DNA of 37,166 nucleotides from CAZQEC01 sp964591565 (GCA_964591565.1 CAZQEC010000005.1:1-37166); one strand, 5' to 3'. Numbered from the stretch's first letter, positions 13,994 through 22,448 are shown. A program made the numbers and translations. The notes: generated by a model from the sequence alone, not told the origin.

Positions 13994-14117
13994 TAGCTGA
14001 TTAGGTGATTAGCTGATTAGGTGATTAGGTGATTAGAAAAGCTGAATAAATTATCTCAATTCAAACATTAAATATTCAAAATTGAATCATCATTCATCAT
14101 TCATCATTCATCATTAT
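13994..14117. repeat. Tandem repeats TAGGTGATTAGCTGAT and CATCATTCATCATT
   Basis: 13994-14036 repeats units of TTAGGTGA/TTAGCTGA beginning directly behind the helicase stop. 14083-14117 repeats CATTCAT/CATCATT. Relatives: 17940-17980 and 28203-28233 (first unit, opposite strand); 1803, 32471 and 33369 (second-type ATAATG units). Confidence 0.75.
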
Positions 14118-14159
14118 CTATTCCATCTTCCATCCTCTATATTCCATATTCTGCTAGAT

Positions 14160-14190
14160 ATGTTACAGTGCAATTAATATCAAGCATAAT
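14160..14190 (+). promoter_or_regulatory. Promoter of the small membrane protein
   Basis: TTACAG, about 16 bases, CATAAT, followed by a short leader ending in GAGAGGAGGTGAT before ATG 14213. Confidence 0.45.
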
Positions 14191-14212
14191 TTTTGAGAGG
14201 AGGTGATAAGAA

Positions 14213-14569
14213 ATGCGTTCAAAACAGTTTTTGATGGCTTTTGGAGTTGCTTTGGTGGTACTGGCCCTGCTGGGGTTTTCTGACGTTTTGAAACAAAACG
14301 ATGTCTTAATGTTTAACCGCAACGAAAATATCACCCATTTGATAGTGGGAGCAGTAGCTTTGGTTGCATATTACTTCGCCAACACCAATATACAAAAAAA
14401 CCTTGTGTTATTAGTTGGAGTAGTGGCGCTTTATTTTGGTGTTCACGGCTTGTTTTTGAGCCCAACCAAAGAGTTGAACTATTTTGATGTGGCTAATTTA
14501 GAATATCTACAATCAGTGTTATATCTTGCTTTGGGAGTTTGGGGCCTGAAAGTCGGAATGGAAAAATAG
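14213..14569 (+). CDS. Four-helix small membrane protein (DUF4383-like topology)
   Basis: 118 aa with four hydrophobic segments: about 7-24 (FLMAFGVALVVLALLGF), 42-58, 64-82 and 97-115. The overall pattern, including ITHLIVGAVAL and the helix-ending Gly/Trp residues, resembles DUF4383-type proteins, but I am not certain of the family. Function unknown. It has one of the strongest ribosome sites in the window (GAGGAGGTGAT) and a terminator about 145 bases downstream. The gene stands alone between repeat-rich gaps. Confidence 0.75.
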   Translation: MRSKQFLMAFGVALVVLALLGFSDVLKQNDVLMFNRNENITHLIVGAVALVAYYFANTNIQKNLVLLVGVVALYFGVHGLFLSPTKELNYFDVANLEYLQSVLYLALGVWGLKVGMEK

Positions 14570-14583
14570 GGCAAATATCTAAT

Positions 14584-14628
14584 GAAGCCGCTCCGAGGGC
14601 TAAAGCCCGTGGTATCGGGCGGCTTCGA
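14584..14628. repeat. Hairpin repeat GAAGCCGC...GCGGCTTC
   Basis: Perfect 8-bp outer arms with an inner GGGCTAAAGCCC hairpin. It is followed by a second GC-rich foldback (CCTCCGCTCCG/CGGGGCGG, about 14634-14660). Confidence 0.7.
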
Positions 14629-14712
14629 AATTGCCTCCGCTCCGCTTCGGGGCGGCCTTTACCCCAGCCTAAAGGCATGAGGTTTGCGGCCTACAATTAT
14701 CAATATTTGAAA

Positions 14713-14745
14713 AAAGCAGACGTTTTAAGGCGTCTGTTTTTGTAT
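14713..14745 (+). terminator. Rho-independent terminator
   Basis: CAGACG/CGTCTG stem with AAAAAG before and TTTTTGT after; loop TTTTAAGG. Serves the plus-strand gene at 14213, or either strand given the flanking A-run. Confidence 0.8.
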
Positions 14746-14750
14746 TAAAC

Positions 14751-14956
14751 CTCTTTCAAAACCCTGATAGATATTGTCATCTCGACCGTATCCGCCTTTG
14801 GCGGAGTAGTGGAGAGATCTATAAAAAAAATTACTAGAGTTTTCTCCCTGCCTGACGGCAGGCAGGCGACCGTTCGACCCTCCTACGCCAAGGCTTCGGA
14901 AAGGGCAGACAAAACTCACGGGGTCGAAATGACTGATTAATTGGGTTTTGAAAGAG
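14751..14956. repeat. Nested foldback (MITE-like) element
   Basis: Outer perfect 14-bp inverted ends CTCTTTCAAAACCC (14751-14764) and GGGTTTTGAAAGAG (14943-14956). Inside lie TGTCATCTCGACC (14775-14787) and GGTCGAAATGAC (14922-14933), an imperfect pair, and within that CCTGCCTG/CAGGCAGG (14848-14867). No ORF. It resembles repeats inserted into one another. Confidence 0.8.
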
Positions 14957-15057
14957 ATCTATTAGAGGCTGTCCCGCCCGCGAATGCGCGTAGCAATAAC
15001 TTGTTTTGAGATCTTGTATGAGTAAATATGACACGCTTACACGACATACGCATTTTC

Positions 15058-15128
15058 TGTCATTGCGAGCCCCCAAAGGTGCGGCAATCTGATGAGATTG
15101 CTTCGTCGCCTCGCTTCTCGCAATGACA
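15058..15128. repeat. TGTCATTGCGAG inverted-repeat element
   Basis: Ends TGTCATTGCGAG (15058-15069) and CTCGCAATGACA (15117-15128) are perfect inverted repeats. The inside contains GGCAATCTG and GAGATTGCTTCGTCG. This is a widely dispersed type of intergenic hairpin in many bacteria, 71 bp here. Confidence 0.85.
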
Positions 15129-15157
15129 TCTTAAGGTGTTTTTAAGTAAGTCGTGGC

Positions 15158-16375
15158 TTATTCGTAGCGCAACGCTTCAATTGGGTCTTTATTGGCGGCG
15201 CGGGCGGCAGGCCAAAGCCCGAATAGAATACCAATGCCAGCCGACATACCAACTGCCAACAACACCGTGCCAACACTAATTTCAGGTGTTAGACTAGTTT
15301 TTATTTCAACTAAATAAGTTGTGATAAATGAAGCAAATAGTCCTAAAAGTCCGCCGAAAAGAGTAATGACCAAGCTTTCGATCAAAAATTGACCCAAGAT
15401 GGACGTTTTAGTCGCTCCAAGCGCTTTACGCAAACCAATCTCACGTGTTCTCTCGGTGACTGTAACTAGCATAATATTCATAATACCAATACCTCCGACC
15501 AGCAAAGATATAGCGGCGATGGCGGTAACCATACTTGAGGTTAAATCTAATATCTGTCCAATTAAGCCAAGTAGGTCGTCTTGAGTTAAAACAGTAAAAT
15601 CTTCGGTGCCATGGTGATTTGAAATAATACTTTGCGTTAAGGCAGTTTTAGTTGTTTTAACGTCTGCATCATTTTTAACTTTGGCAATAAATCGGAATAT
15701 TTTAACGCTATTTTTATTTAATTTAGTGGCTGTGTCAAATGGAATGGCGGTAATGTTGCGATATTCTGAAGAAAATACTGATTGATTGGACAGGGCCGCC
15801 ATTACCCCGATAACTTCTAAAACAGTGCCGTTAACCTCGACCTTTTTGCCAATCGGGTCGGTATCACCAAACAAATCTTTAGCTGTTTCTGCACCAAGAA
15901 CAACAACATCGCCTGCGTCACTAGACTTAAAAAACTGACCAGACTTCAGTCTCATTAGTTCTTGAATGTTTAAAAGTGATGGGTATGTGCCGTAAATCGT
16001 GGTTTGAGATTCTTTAATACCCACTTTGACTGTAGCTGAAACAAGCGAAATAGGTGAAGCCGCTTCGATGCTTGAATTATTTGTAATTGTATTGTAATCA
16101 TCTAACGTCAAAATATCACTGGCAATAAATGCGGCTGGATTAGATGTATTAAAATTACCGCCATTAACGTCAATTTTGCCAGATGCCACGAATAAGATAT
16201 TGGTGCCAAAACCGCGAATAATGCTAGAAACGTCGTTTTTTAAGCCTTGTCCGAGCGCCACCAGGGTAATAACCGCGCTTACACCAATAATAACTCCAGT
16301 GATGGCGAGCAAGCTTTGCACCTTATTTTGCCAAATTGAGCTGAAGGCACTTTTGACATTTTCGAAAATAAACAT
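15158..16375 (-). CDS. MacB-type ABC transporter permease
   Basis: 405 aa, normal for this family. One N-terminal membrane helix (about 18-40, LLAITGVIIGVSAVITLVALG), a large extracytoplasmic MacB periplasmic-core domain (about 50-260) and three C-terminal helices of the FtsX fold with the signature TERTREIGLRKALGATK. Such exporters move lipoproteins, peptides or other substrates by mechanotransmission and need the ATPase encoded just upstream (the ATPase stop is directly adjacent to this ATG). Substrate unknown. No separate membrane-fusion protein is present nearby. Confidence 0.93.
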   Translation of the reverse strand: MFIFENVKSAFSSIWQNKVQSLLAITGVIIGVSAVITLVALGQGLKNDVSSIIRGFGTNILFVASGKIDVNGGNFNTSNPAAFIASDILTLDDYNTITNNSSIEAASPISLVSATVKVGIKESQTTIYGTYPSLLNIQELMRLKSGQFFKSSDAGDVVVLGAETAKDLFGDTDPIGKKVEVNGTVLEVIGVMAALSNQSVFSSEYRNITAIPFDTATKLNKNSVKIFRFIAKVKNDADVKTTKTALTQSIISNHHGTEDFTVLTQDDLLGLIGQILDLTSSMVTAIAAISLLVGGIGIMNIMLVTVTERTREIGLRKALGATKTSILGQFLIESLVITLFGGLLGLFASFITTYLVEIKTSLTPEISVGTVLLAVGMSAGIGILFGLWPAARAANKDPIEALRYE

Positions 16376-17074
16376 CTAGAGCCCCTTTTTGGTATCTGAT
16401 ACGACGCGCCCGTCTAGCAGTTTAATTATTCGTTGACATCGTTTAGCGATCGCCTCATCGTGTGTGATCACTACCACCGTTTTGCCTTTTGCTTGTAGAT
16501 CGCATAAAACATTCATAATCTCTTGACCGCTGGTTGAATCTAAATTACCGGTTGGTTCATCGGCCAGAATTATCTGCGGATCATTCATTAATGCTCTGGC
16601 AATGGCGACGCGTTGTTTTTCGCCACCGGAAAGCTCACTTGGCTTGTGAAGCAAGCGCGAGCCCAGCCCAACTTGGTGTAATATTTTGACGGCGCGAGCA
16701 TGGGCGTATGCTTTATTATTCGAATATATGCTTGGCAACGTTACATTCGAAAGTGCCGACATTTTTGGTAATAAATTAAACGATTGAAATACAAAACCAA
16801 CGGTAGCGGCGCGAAGGTGAGCTAAAACAGCGTCTGGCATATCCAACGTCACTTCTTTGCCATTTAGCCAAATTTGGCCAGCGCTGGCTCGGTCTAATAA
16901 ACCGACAATGTTCATTATGGTGGTTTTGCCCGAACCAGAAGGTCCCATAATGGCTATTATTTCGCCGGCTGGAATATTGAAGCTAACATCTTTCAAAACT
17001 GGTATTTTAAGCTTGCCGGTGTGGTACGTTTTGTTAACGTGGTCGAATCTAATTATTGAATTTAAGTTTGTCAT
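16376..17074 (-). CDS. LolD/MacB-type ABC transporter ATPase
   Basis: 232 aa. Walker A GPSGSGKTTIMN, Q-loop FVFQSFNLLP, signature LSGGEKQRVAIARAL, Walker B IILADEPTGNLD and switch histidine VVITHDE are all present, so the enzyme should hydrolyse ATP. Pairs with the permease that follows without a gap. A -10-like CATGAT ends 6 bases before ATG with no Shine-Dalgarno, again consistent with leaderless mRNA, though the -35 is poor. Divergent from the pilin gene with only 68 bases between starts, so control may be shared. Confidence 0.94.
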   Translation of the reverse strand: MTNLNSIIRFDHVNKTYHTGKLKIPVLKDVSFNIPAGEIIAIMGPSGSGKTTIMNIVGLLDRASAGQIWLNGKEVTLDMPDAVLAHLRAATVGFVFQSFNLLPKMSALSNVTLPSIYSNNKAYAHARAVKILHQVGLGSRLLHKPSELSGGEKQRVAIARALMNDPQIILADEPTGNLDSTSGQEIMNVLCDLQAKGKTVVVITHDEAIAKRCQRIIKLLDGRVVSDTKKGL

Positions 17075-17106
17075 GCCAGTATCATGCTAATAAAAATAGA
17101 CATTAT

Positions 17107-17136
17107 TTGCAATAATTACTAGTCAAGCGGTACAAT
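17107..17136 (+). promoter_or_regulatory. Leaderless promoter of pilin-like gene
   Basis: TTGCAA (17107-17112), 18-base spacer, TACAAT (17131-17136), then AATAAT and ATG. Confidence 0.65.
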
Positions 17137-17142
17137 AATAAT

Positions 17143-17883
17143 ATGAAAAAATTGATTATCACCAAGTCCCGTGCTTTTACTATTATCGAACTTTTAATAG
17201 TTATTACCATTATTGGCATTTTGATTACAATTAGCATGACCAGCTTCGCCAGTGCCCAACGTCGTTCGCGTGACACCACGCGCAAGGCACAGGTGCTAAA
17301 TATATCTTCGGCGATTGAGCGATATCGTTCGGCAAATGGCGTTTACGCACCGGAGTATTGTCAGTTTCGGCTCGCAGGCACGTGTAGTGTTACAAGTGGT
17401 GGAGTTACGACTAATTACGGTGGAAATGGTGTCTGCGTGTCTCAAGTATCAGACGATAACATGGATACACCAGACACCGCTTTTGATAAGGATCCTCTGC
17501 ACGAACCCGAAAGTGGATTTTTATTAAAATTTATGGGTAAACCAAAAACGCTTCCCTCCACTATTTCCGGTGCAGTGGCAGACGCTCAATCGGCTACGAC
17601 ATGTCTGTTTGAGCAGAATACGATTCCAACAAGTCTTAAGAACGGCCGAATCCGTTTGACGACGATGCGTGATCTTTATTGGGTTTACGTTGCACTTGAA
17701 AATAAGGGTGAAAAACGTAGCCCCGCAGGCGCTACGTGCAAAAAATTCCCAGGAAACGGAATTGAGGCACCGGGTTATTATAGTGGAGTATTTCTCGCTT
17801 ATAACGAAGCATGTGGTGCTGGTGAGAACGATATGTATAAAATTTTTGCCCGTGGCAGTTATGGCGAACCGAATCCTAATTAG
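17143..17883 (+). CDS. Type IV pilin-like / pseudopilin protein
   Basis: 246 aa. Class III prepilin N-terminus: basic leader MKKLIITKSRA, then FTIIELLIVITIIGILITI with Glu at +5 after the cut; the residue before the cut is Ala rather than the usual Gly. The long helix continues through RRSRDTTRKAQVLNISSAIERYRSANG, as in GspG/PilA-type proteins. The C-terminal domain (about 70-246) carries six or more cysteines (EYCQF, GTCSV, GVCVS, TTCLF, ATCKK, EACGA), probably disulfides outside the cell. It needs a prepilin peptidase and assembly ATPase not found in this window. Leaderless promoter. Confidence 0.88.
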   Translation: MKKLIITKSRAFTIIELLIVITIIGILITISMTSFASAQRRSRDTTRKAQVLNISSAIERYRSANGVYAPEYCQFRLAGTCSVTSGGVTTNYGGNGVCVSQVSDDNMDTPDTAFDKDPLHEPESGFLLKFMGKPKTLPSTISGAVADAQSATTCLFEQNTIPTSLKNGRIRLTTMRDLYWVYVALENKGEKRSPAGATCKKFPGNGIEAPGYYSGVFLAYNEACGAGENDMYKIFARGSYGEPNPN

Positions 17884-17982
17884 AAGATGGATGATAGATG
17901 ATGGAGGATGGAAGGAAAATTCTGCTAGCCCCCTTTGCTAATCAGCTAATAAGCTAATCACCTAATCACCTAATCACCTAAA
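17884..17982. repeat. GATGGATGATAGATGATGGAGG tract and AATCACCTAATCACCT tandem
   Basis: 17885-17912 repeats GATGGATGATAG-like units directly after the pilin stop. 17940-17980 repeats CTAATCAC/CTAATCAG units, the reverse complement of the tract behind the DEAD-box gene. Confidence 0.75.
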
Positions 17983-18002
17983 ATGTGTGTTAAGCTATTA
18001 GT

Positions 18003-19040
18003 ATGAATCAGCTAACTATTGTTATTGTCGTCGTTGCGGCTGTGATAATCGTCGCTATTTTTTTTAGACGCAGAACAGTGCCATCATCTGACACCAGTTT
18101 GCAAACCAAAGTTGATGCTTTGCAAAATCAGATGATGATGCAAATGCAGGGCTTGCAGGAGCTTATTCAATCGCAACTGGCGGAGCATCGCCAAACTTTG
18201 GCGTCCACAAACACTAATATCAGCACGCGTTTAGATAACGCCGCGCACGTGGTTGGTAAAGTGCATGAGCGTTTGGCACAGCTAGATGAAGGCAGTAAGC
18301 GCATTCTCGAAGTAGGTAAAGACATCGCTAGTTTGCAAGACATTCTCAAGGCGCCGAAACTACGCGGCTCTCTGGGCGAGCTTTTTTTGAGCGATATGTT
18401 GGCGCAAACTCTGCCCAAAGAGCATTATCAACTGCAATACAGTTTCAAAAGCGGCGAAACGGTAGATGCCATTGTTAAACTGCGTGATGGACTACTAGTG
18501 CCGATTGACGCCAAATTCCCGCTAGAAAATATGAAAAGGATGATTGAAAACGACGATAAAAATGAGCAAGATAAATGGCGCAAAATGTTTAGATCAGACG
18601 TTAAAAAACATATTGATGCAATTGCCAATAAATATATATTACCGGCGGAAGGAACGTTTGATTTTGCTTTAATGTATGTTCCAGCCGAAAATGTGTACTA
18701 CGAAACGGTTATGCGTGACGAAGGCGAGGGTGCTCTCATTTCGTACGCGTTTCAAAAACGAGTTATTCCGGTATCGCCAAACACCCTTTATATATATCTA
18801 CAAGCCATTTTACTCGGTCTTCGCGGCTTAAGAATTGAGGAAGAAGCGCAAAACATTCTCAAACACCTGCAGACTTTGGGCACCGAGTTTGGCAAATTTT
18901 CCAAAGATTATGCGGTGTTGGGCGGGCATTTGCAAAACGCTCAGACTAAATATATAGATACGGAACGCCAGATTGATAAAATTGGCGGACGCCTAGACAC
19001 AATTGAATCGAGTACGCCTAAGATATTGCCGCCGGAATAA
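18003..19040 (+). CDS. rmuC: RmuC family DNA-recombination protein
   Basis: 345 aa. N-terminal membrane anchor (about 4-22), a coiled coil to about 110 (VDALQNQMMMQMQGLQELI...), then the RmuC nuclease-like domain: LKAPKLRGSLGELFLSDMLAQ, DAIVKLRDGLLVPIDAKFPLENMKRM and FALMYVPAENVYYETVM. RmuC limits inversions at short inverted repeats in E. coli, which is suggestive in a genome so rich in inverted repeats, but the link is inference. TAAGCT ends 6 bases before the ATG with no Shine-Dalgarno. Confidence 0.93.
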   Translation: MNQLTIVIVVVAAVIIVAIFFRRRTVPSSDTSLQTKVDALQNQMMMQMQGLQELIQSQLAEHRQTLASTNTNISTRLDNAAHVVGKVHERLAQLDEGSKRILEVGKDIASLQDILKAPKLRGSLGELFLSDMLAQTLPKEHYQLQYSFKSGETVDAIVKLRDGLLVPIDAKFPLENMKRMIENDDKNEQDKWRKMFRSDVKKHIDAIANKYILPAEGTFDFALMYVPAENVYYETVMRDEGEGALISYAFQKRVIPVSPNTLYIYLQAILLGLRGLRIEEEAQNILKHLQTLGTEFGKFSKDYAVLGGHLQNAQTKYIDTERQIDKIGGRLDTIESSTPKILPPE

Positions 19041-19056
19041 GGGGAAGAGCAATTTT

Positions 19057-19140
19057 TTTCGTTAAGGGGTAAGGGGCTCGTTGCGATAGCGCCCCCTACC
19101 CCTTAACAATCCCCACCCTGCCACGCTAAGAAAGAAACGG
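19057..19140. repeat. Hairpin repeat E, copy 2
   Basis: GTTAAGGGGTAAGGGGC and GCCCCCTACCCCTTAAC form the stem; GTTGCGAT is in the loop and AATCCCCACCCTGCCACGCT follows. Same order of blocks as at 4379-4465. Confidence 0.8.
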
Positions 19141-19154
19141 GTCAACACAGATAA

Positions 19155-19183
19155 TTGCGAATTAATTCAAAATACCTCACAAT
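19155..19183 (+). promoter_or_regulatory. Leaderless promoter of the DUF5655-like gene
   Basis: TTGCGA (19155-19160), exactly 17 bases, CACAAT (19178-19183), then AATTAT and ATG. Confidence 0.6.
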
Positions 19184-19189
19184 AATTAT

Positions 19190-19594
19190 ATGTGGCAATG
19201 TAAACACTGTAGTGAGCGATTTGTGGAGCAAGACTACAATCATATTTGCGCGACTGATAAATTAGCGTCGCATTTTAAAGGTCGGCGGGCTTTAATGAAG
19301 CCGTTATTTAACGCTTTCTTGCATAAATTTCAAAAAGTGGGACCGATTGCAGTTTTGTCGGAAAAGATGTTTATCACGCTGTCAGATAAGTCAATTTTTG
19401 CTATCGCCCGCGTTGCTCCCGATCACATAGAGGTTTGCTTGCGCTTGCCAGAGGATAAACCGATCGCACCGTCGTTAACATCAGCGGCCCGCCTGCACAT
19501 TGCCGGCATGACACATTACTTCACCTTACGAAGCGTTTCAGATTTGACACCGGAGATAATGAGATCGGTTATGTGGGCCAAGGAGGGATCATAA
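19190..19594 (+). CDS. DUF5655-like protein with zinc-ribbon N-terminus
   Basis: 134 aa. Begins MWQCKHCSERFVEQDYNHIC, a CxxC...HxxC-type zinc-binding start, followed by LFNAFLHKFQKVGPIAVLSEKMFITLSDKSIFAIARVAPDHIEVCLRLP, which has the look of the DUF5655 domain. Function of that family is not known. Leaderless promoter; the following gene's candidate GTG start overlaps its 3' end by 22 bases. Confidence 0.7.
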   Translation: MWQCKHCSERFVEQDYNHICATDKLASHFKGRRALMKPLFNAFLHKFQKVGPIAVLSEKMFITLSDKSIFAIARVAPDHIEVCLRLPEDKPIAPSLTSAARLHIAGMTHYFTLRSVSDLTPEIMRSVMWAKEGS

Positions 19595-19614
19595 TTAATT
19601 TACCCGAAATTGGT

Positions 19615-20619
19615 ATGTCCGTGACAAAATGGCTGGTTGGCTTGGCGTCACAGAAAAAAAATCAGACTGATTTTGAGATGCTTTCAGACCACTTAAACTA
19701 TCACCACTCTCTAGTTAAGCGTTCTTTGCATCAAACTCATCGCCATGCCAAAAAATTATTTCGTAAACACAGACTAACGTTTGATAACTTAAAAAATGTG
19801 GGTACAAAAGCGGCCGCTGGCGCCGCGCTGGCTAGCGCTTTGTTTGTTTCCCCGGCGCACACGGGTGCAAATAAAGTCAAACCGAATAGTGAATCCAATC
19901 AAGCCCAAGCACAAATACCACCTCCACCGACTGAAATTGTAGCGCTGGCTGGCCCCGACAACCCGAATCCGAACAAAATGACGCAAACAGAGTTTGGTGC
20001 CAAAATAAAAGAGATTATGCAAGGCAGTGCTCGGGACGGTAAATTGTCTGATGCTCAGTATCAGCAAATAAAAGATTTATTACGTGATCAAATTGGGGTA
20101 GAGGTGAGCAAAAAAACCGATGATGGTTTTGAGTTAAATAAGCATTATGGATACAATGGACGGGAGCAGCACTTACCGACCCATGTTGGCGACAAAGCCA
20201 AAAATCACTTAAGCCCAGACGATCCAACGGCCCTGGCATCTGGTGTTACCCCGGGAAGAGGAGCATGGGGATACGTTGCCCCAGCGGAGGAAAAATGGTA
20301 CGTCGTCGGACAAACGTTTCTTTCGGAGCAGTTTGGCACCTCTGCCACCAAAGGGCTCGGTGGTCAACGCTACATTGTGATTGAAATTCCAGAGGACGCC
20401 AACGGTAATTATACAATGGTCGCTAGAGGTGCGTTGTGGGATGCCGGTCCGGGTCGCAGTACTGGTAAAGTGTTTGGCGCCGCGCCAGAGTTTTTTCATC
20501 ATGTTGGTCCAGCGGCGGCGCGTAGCTCTAAGTTTAAGGCCATAATGCTACCTGAGGTTGGTGAGCGCAAACAGGCAAGCGAGCTTGGGCCATTAAATGA
20601 TAACCTTAAACAACCGTGA
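19615..20619 (+). CDS. Hypothetical protein with one membrane segment
   Basis: 334 aa from ATG 19615; family not recognised. Basic His-rich N-terminal region (about 35-60), a membrane or signal-like helix AAAGAALASALFVSP at about 80, a Pro-rich linker, an EF-hand-free helical part (about 130-175) and a conserved-looking domain starting YGYNGREQHLPTHVGDKAKN through GRGAWGYVAP and ending at about 300. The start is uncertain: the frame is open from GTG 19573, and the strong ribosome site AAGGAGGG (19579-19586) would best serve a non-ATG codon near 19591-19594 (ATA or ATT). Confidence 0.65.
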   Translation: MSVTKWLVGLASQKKNQTDFEMLSDHLNYHHSLVKRSLHQTHRHAKKLFRKHRLTFDNLKNVGTKAAAGAALASALFVSPAHTGANKVKPNSESNQAQAQIPPPPTEIVALAGPDNPNPNKMTQTEFGAKIKEIMQGSARDGKLSDAQYQQIKDLLRDQIGVEVSKKTDDGFELNKHYGYNGREQHLPTHVGDKAKNHLSPDDPTALASGVTPGRGAWGYVAPAEEKWYVVGQTFLSEQFGTSATKGLGGQRYIVIEIPEDANGNYTMVARGALWDAGPGRSTGKVFGAAPEFFHHVGPAAARSSKFKAIMLPEVGERKQASELGPLNDNLKQP

Positions 20620-20653
20620 AAATAGCATGTATTTTTTAGAAAAGTGAGGTTTA

Positions 20654-20977
20654 ATGTCTGAATTATTTTATGCCCATCTGGTGCCACTCGATGATAGCGT
20701 CGCTCTGTTAGATCAATATAGTTTGAGCGATAATGAGCGCGAGACACTTGAGCAAACTATTTTGTCAATGTATCATCACCACATTATTGACGTTATTATG
20801 CAAAATATCGCACTTGAGCATCATGATCATATTATCTCACGCATCGCTGAAAATCCGCACGATTTAGACATTATGATTCATATTAAGTTGCTCAACCCGC
20901 AAATTGAGGATCACATTATGTCAGCTGGCAAAGAACTAGATACTCGAGTGCGCGCAATGTTACATCGTAAAACATAA
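20654..20977 (+). CDS. Hypothetical His-rich acidic protein
   Basis: 107 aa, no family recognised. Predicted nearly all-helical, with repeated histidines (MYHHHIIDVIMQ, EHHDHIIS, ENPHDLDIMIHIK, EDHIM). No signal peptide. The ribosome site GTGAGG lies about 7 bases before ATG. 34 bases after the preceding hypothetical gene, so probably in one unit with it. Metal binding is possible but unproved. Confidence 0.65.
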   Translation: MSELFYAHLVPLDDSVALLDQYSLSDNERETLEQTILSMYHHHIIDVIMQNIALEHHDHIISRIAENPHDLDIMIHIKLLNPQIEDHIMSAGKELDTRVRAMLHRKT

Positions 20978-21018
20978 AAAAATGTATATAATAAAATCAG
21001 AACTTAAAAAGGAACAAG

Positions 21019-22158
21019 ATGCGAATTAAAATAATGCTCGGCGGGCTCGCGGTTCTGGTGTTTGGGTTAATGTTTGCATCTGTAGCGCGAGCATCTACTT
21101 ACCAAAGCAGTCAAACTGGCGATACCACATTATCGAGCGTCAAAGATGGGCATTCAGTTTACTCAGCCGCTGAATCTGTGACACTTGACACCGAAATTCC
21201 GGGTGATGTTTTTACCGCCTCTGGCACTTTGAATATTCGCAAGTTGGTCAACGGAAGTGTGTTTGCGGCGGCTAAAGATATTACTGTTTCAGCGCGAATC
21301 GGCCGCAGTGTCCGATTAGTTGGTGATCAAATTACGATTAACGATCAAGTTACTGAAGACGCGACGCTCGTTGGATCAAAATTAGTGATCGCCAAGGGCG
21401 CTAGCATAGGCGGAGATTTGCAGGCTTTGGGGCGAATGTTGGAACTGAACGGTCGAGTCAGCGGTAATGTTTACGTGGCTGGGGCGACGATCAATATCAA
21501 CGGCACAGTTGATGGCAACGCGGTACTTGAAGGGGCGAACATTACCATTGCAGATACAGCGCTGATTTCGGGCGATCTAACCTATTACTCTAACCGCGAA
21601 GCCACCATTGCCCCGGGTACGATTAAAGGCGCTATAAACTACAAAAACACGCCGAGTCCAAATGGATTTAATGGTTTCGGTTCATTTTTGGGTATTCTGA
21701 TGACTTTGGTGTCTGGCTCTGTCATTATTGTGTTAGCAAGACACAAACTTGAGCGATTAGTTGCAAACGCGTCAAAGACGCCGTTAAAAGACGTAGGTAT
21801 CGGTGCGTTGGTATTGTTTGGCGCGCCAATTGTCATCATTCTATTACTGATGACAATTATTGCTCTACCACTCGCTTTCGCCGTTTTGGTAACGTTTGGG
21901 CTGATGCTATATGTGGCGTCAGTGACCGTTAGTGTGATGTTGGGCATAACAGTGGCACAAAAACTAGGTATCAAATCTAGCGAAAAAATGACCCCGTATC
22001 TTGGACTGTTAATTGGTGTGATTTTGGTCGCTTTATTGCGTATGGTGCCTTATATTGGACCAATCTCGCTGTTCTTTATCACCCTTTTGGTCATTGGAAT
22101 GATGACTCGTTACGACATAGCGTTGTGGCATAAACTGCGTCACTCTAAGGATATATAA
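21019..22158 (+). CDS. Bactofilin-like (polymer-forming) membrane protein
   Basis: 379 aa. Signal peptide (1-25, ending in VARA), then about 170 residues of a right-handed beta-helix repeat of the bactofilin/polymer-forming type (e.g. DVFTASGTLNIRKLVNGSVF, SIGGDLQALGRMLELNGRVS, NVYVAGATININGTVDGNAV), then several membrane helices from about 230 to 375. So the repeat domain is on the outside and the protein is anchored by its C-terminus, unlike cytoplasmic bactofilins. Ribosome site AAGGA; a TATAAT-like box lies about 25-30 bases upstream. Role: perhaps envelope architecture (inference). Confidence 0.8.
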   Translation: MRIKIMLGGLAVLVFGLMFASVARASTYQSSQTGDTTLSSVKDGHSVYSAAESVTLDTEIPGDVFTASGTLNIRKLVNGSVFAAAKDITVSARIGRSVRLVGDQITINDQVTEDATLVGSKLVIAKGASIGGDLQALGRMLELNGRVSGNVYVAGATININGTVDGNAVLEGANITIADTALISGDLTYYSNREATIAPGTIKGAINYKNTPSPNGFNGFGSFLGILMTLVSGSVIIVLARHKLERLVANASKTPLKDVGIGALVLFGAPIVIILLLMTIIALPLAFAVLVTFGLMLYVASVTVSVMLGITVAQKLGIKSSEKMTPYLGLLIGVILVALLRMVPYIGPISLFFITLLVIGMMTRYDIALWHKLRHSKDI

Positions 22159-22406
22159 TGTTTCATTTGGCTCATGAATTTGCATGTACATCTTGCGGAC
22201 GGATTATTGACGTCGGTGAGCCGTTTTTGGCGAATGCGACTTATCCAGCTCGCGCTTTTTCGCGTGACGAAGCGGTAGATTCACAGTTTTTGCAAGAACA
22301 GGGCGAGGTGTTGTGTCATACTTGTACTATTAAAAGAATCGGGGTCGAGGCGGCTGCGAAATTATCAGGTACAGTATTCACGGCAGTCGCCACAAAGAAA
22401 AAATAA
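22158..22406 (+). CDS. Small zinc-binding hypothetical protein
   Basis: 82 aa. FACTSCGRIIDVGEP near the N-terminus and GEVLCHTCTIKR at about 52-63 form two CxxC pairs, probably one zinc site. No membrane segment. The start overlaps the upstream stop by one base (TAATG), so it is translationally coupled to the bactofilin-like gene. Family not recognised. Confidence 0.7.
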   Translation: MFHLAHEFACTSCGRIIDVGEPFLANATYPARAFSRDEAVDSQFLQEQGEVLCHTCTIKRIGVEAAAKLSGTVFTAVATKKK

Positions 22407-22411
22407 TTTTT

Positions 22412-22448
22412 TGTACAGTTGTCAACCGTAGGAGCCAAACTGTACAAA
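22412..22448. repeat. Palindromic intergenic repeat, copy 3 (complete)
   Basis: Outer arms TTGTACAGTT (22412-22421) and AACTGTACAA (22438-22447); inner GTTGTCAAC and the GTAGGAGCC block. Nearly identical to the copy at 31260 in reverse complement. Confidence 0.85.
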
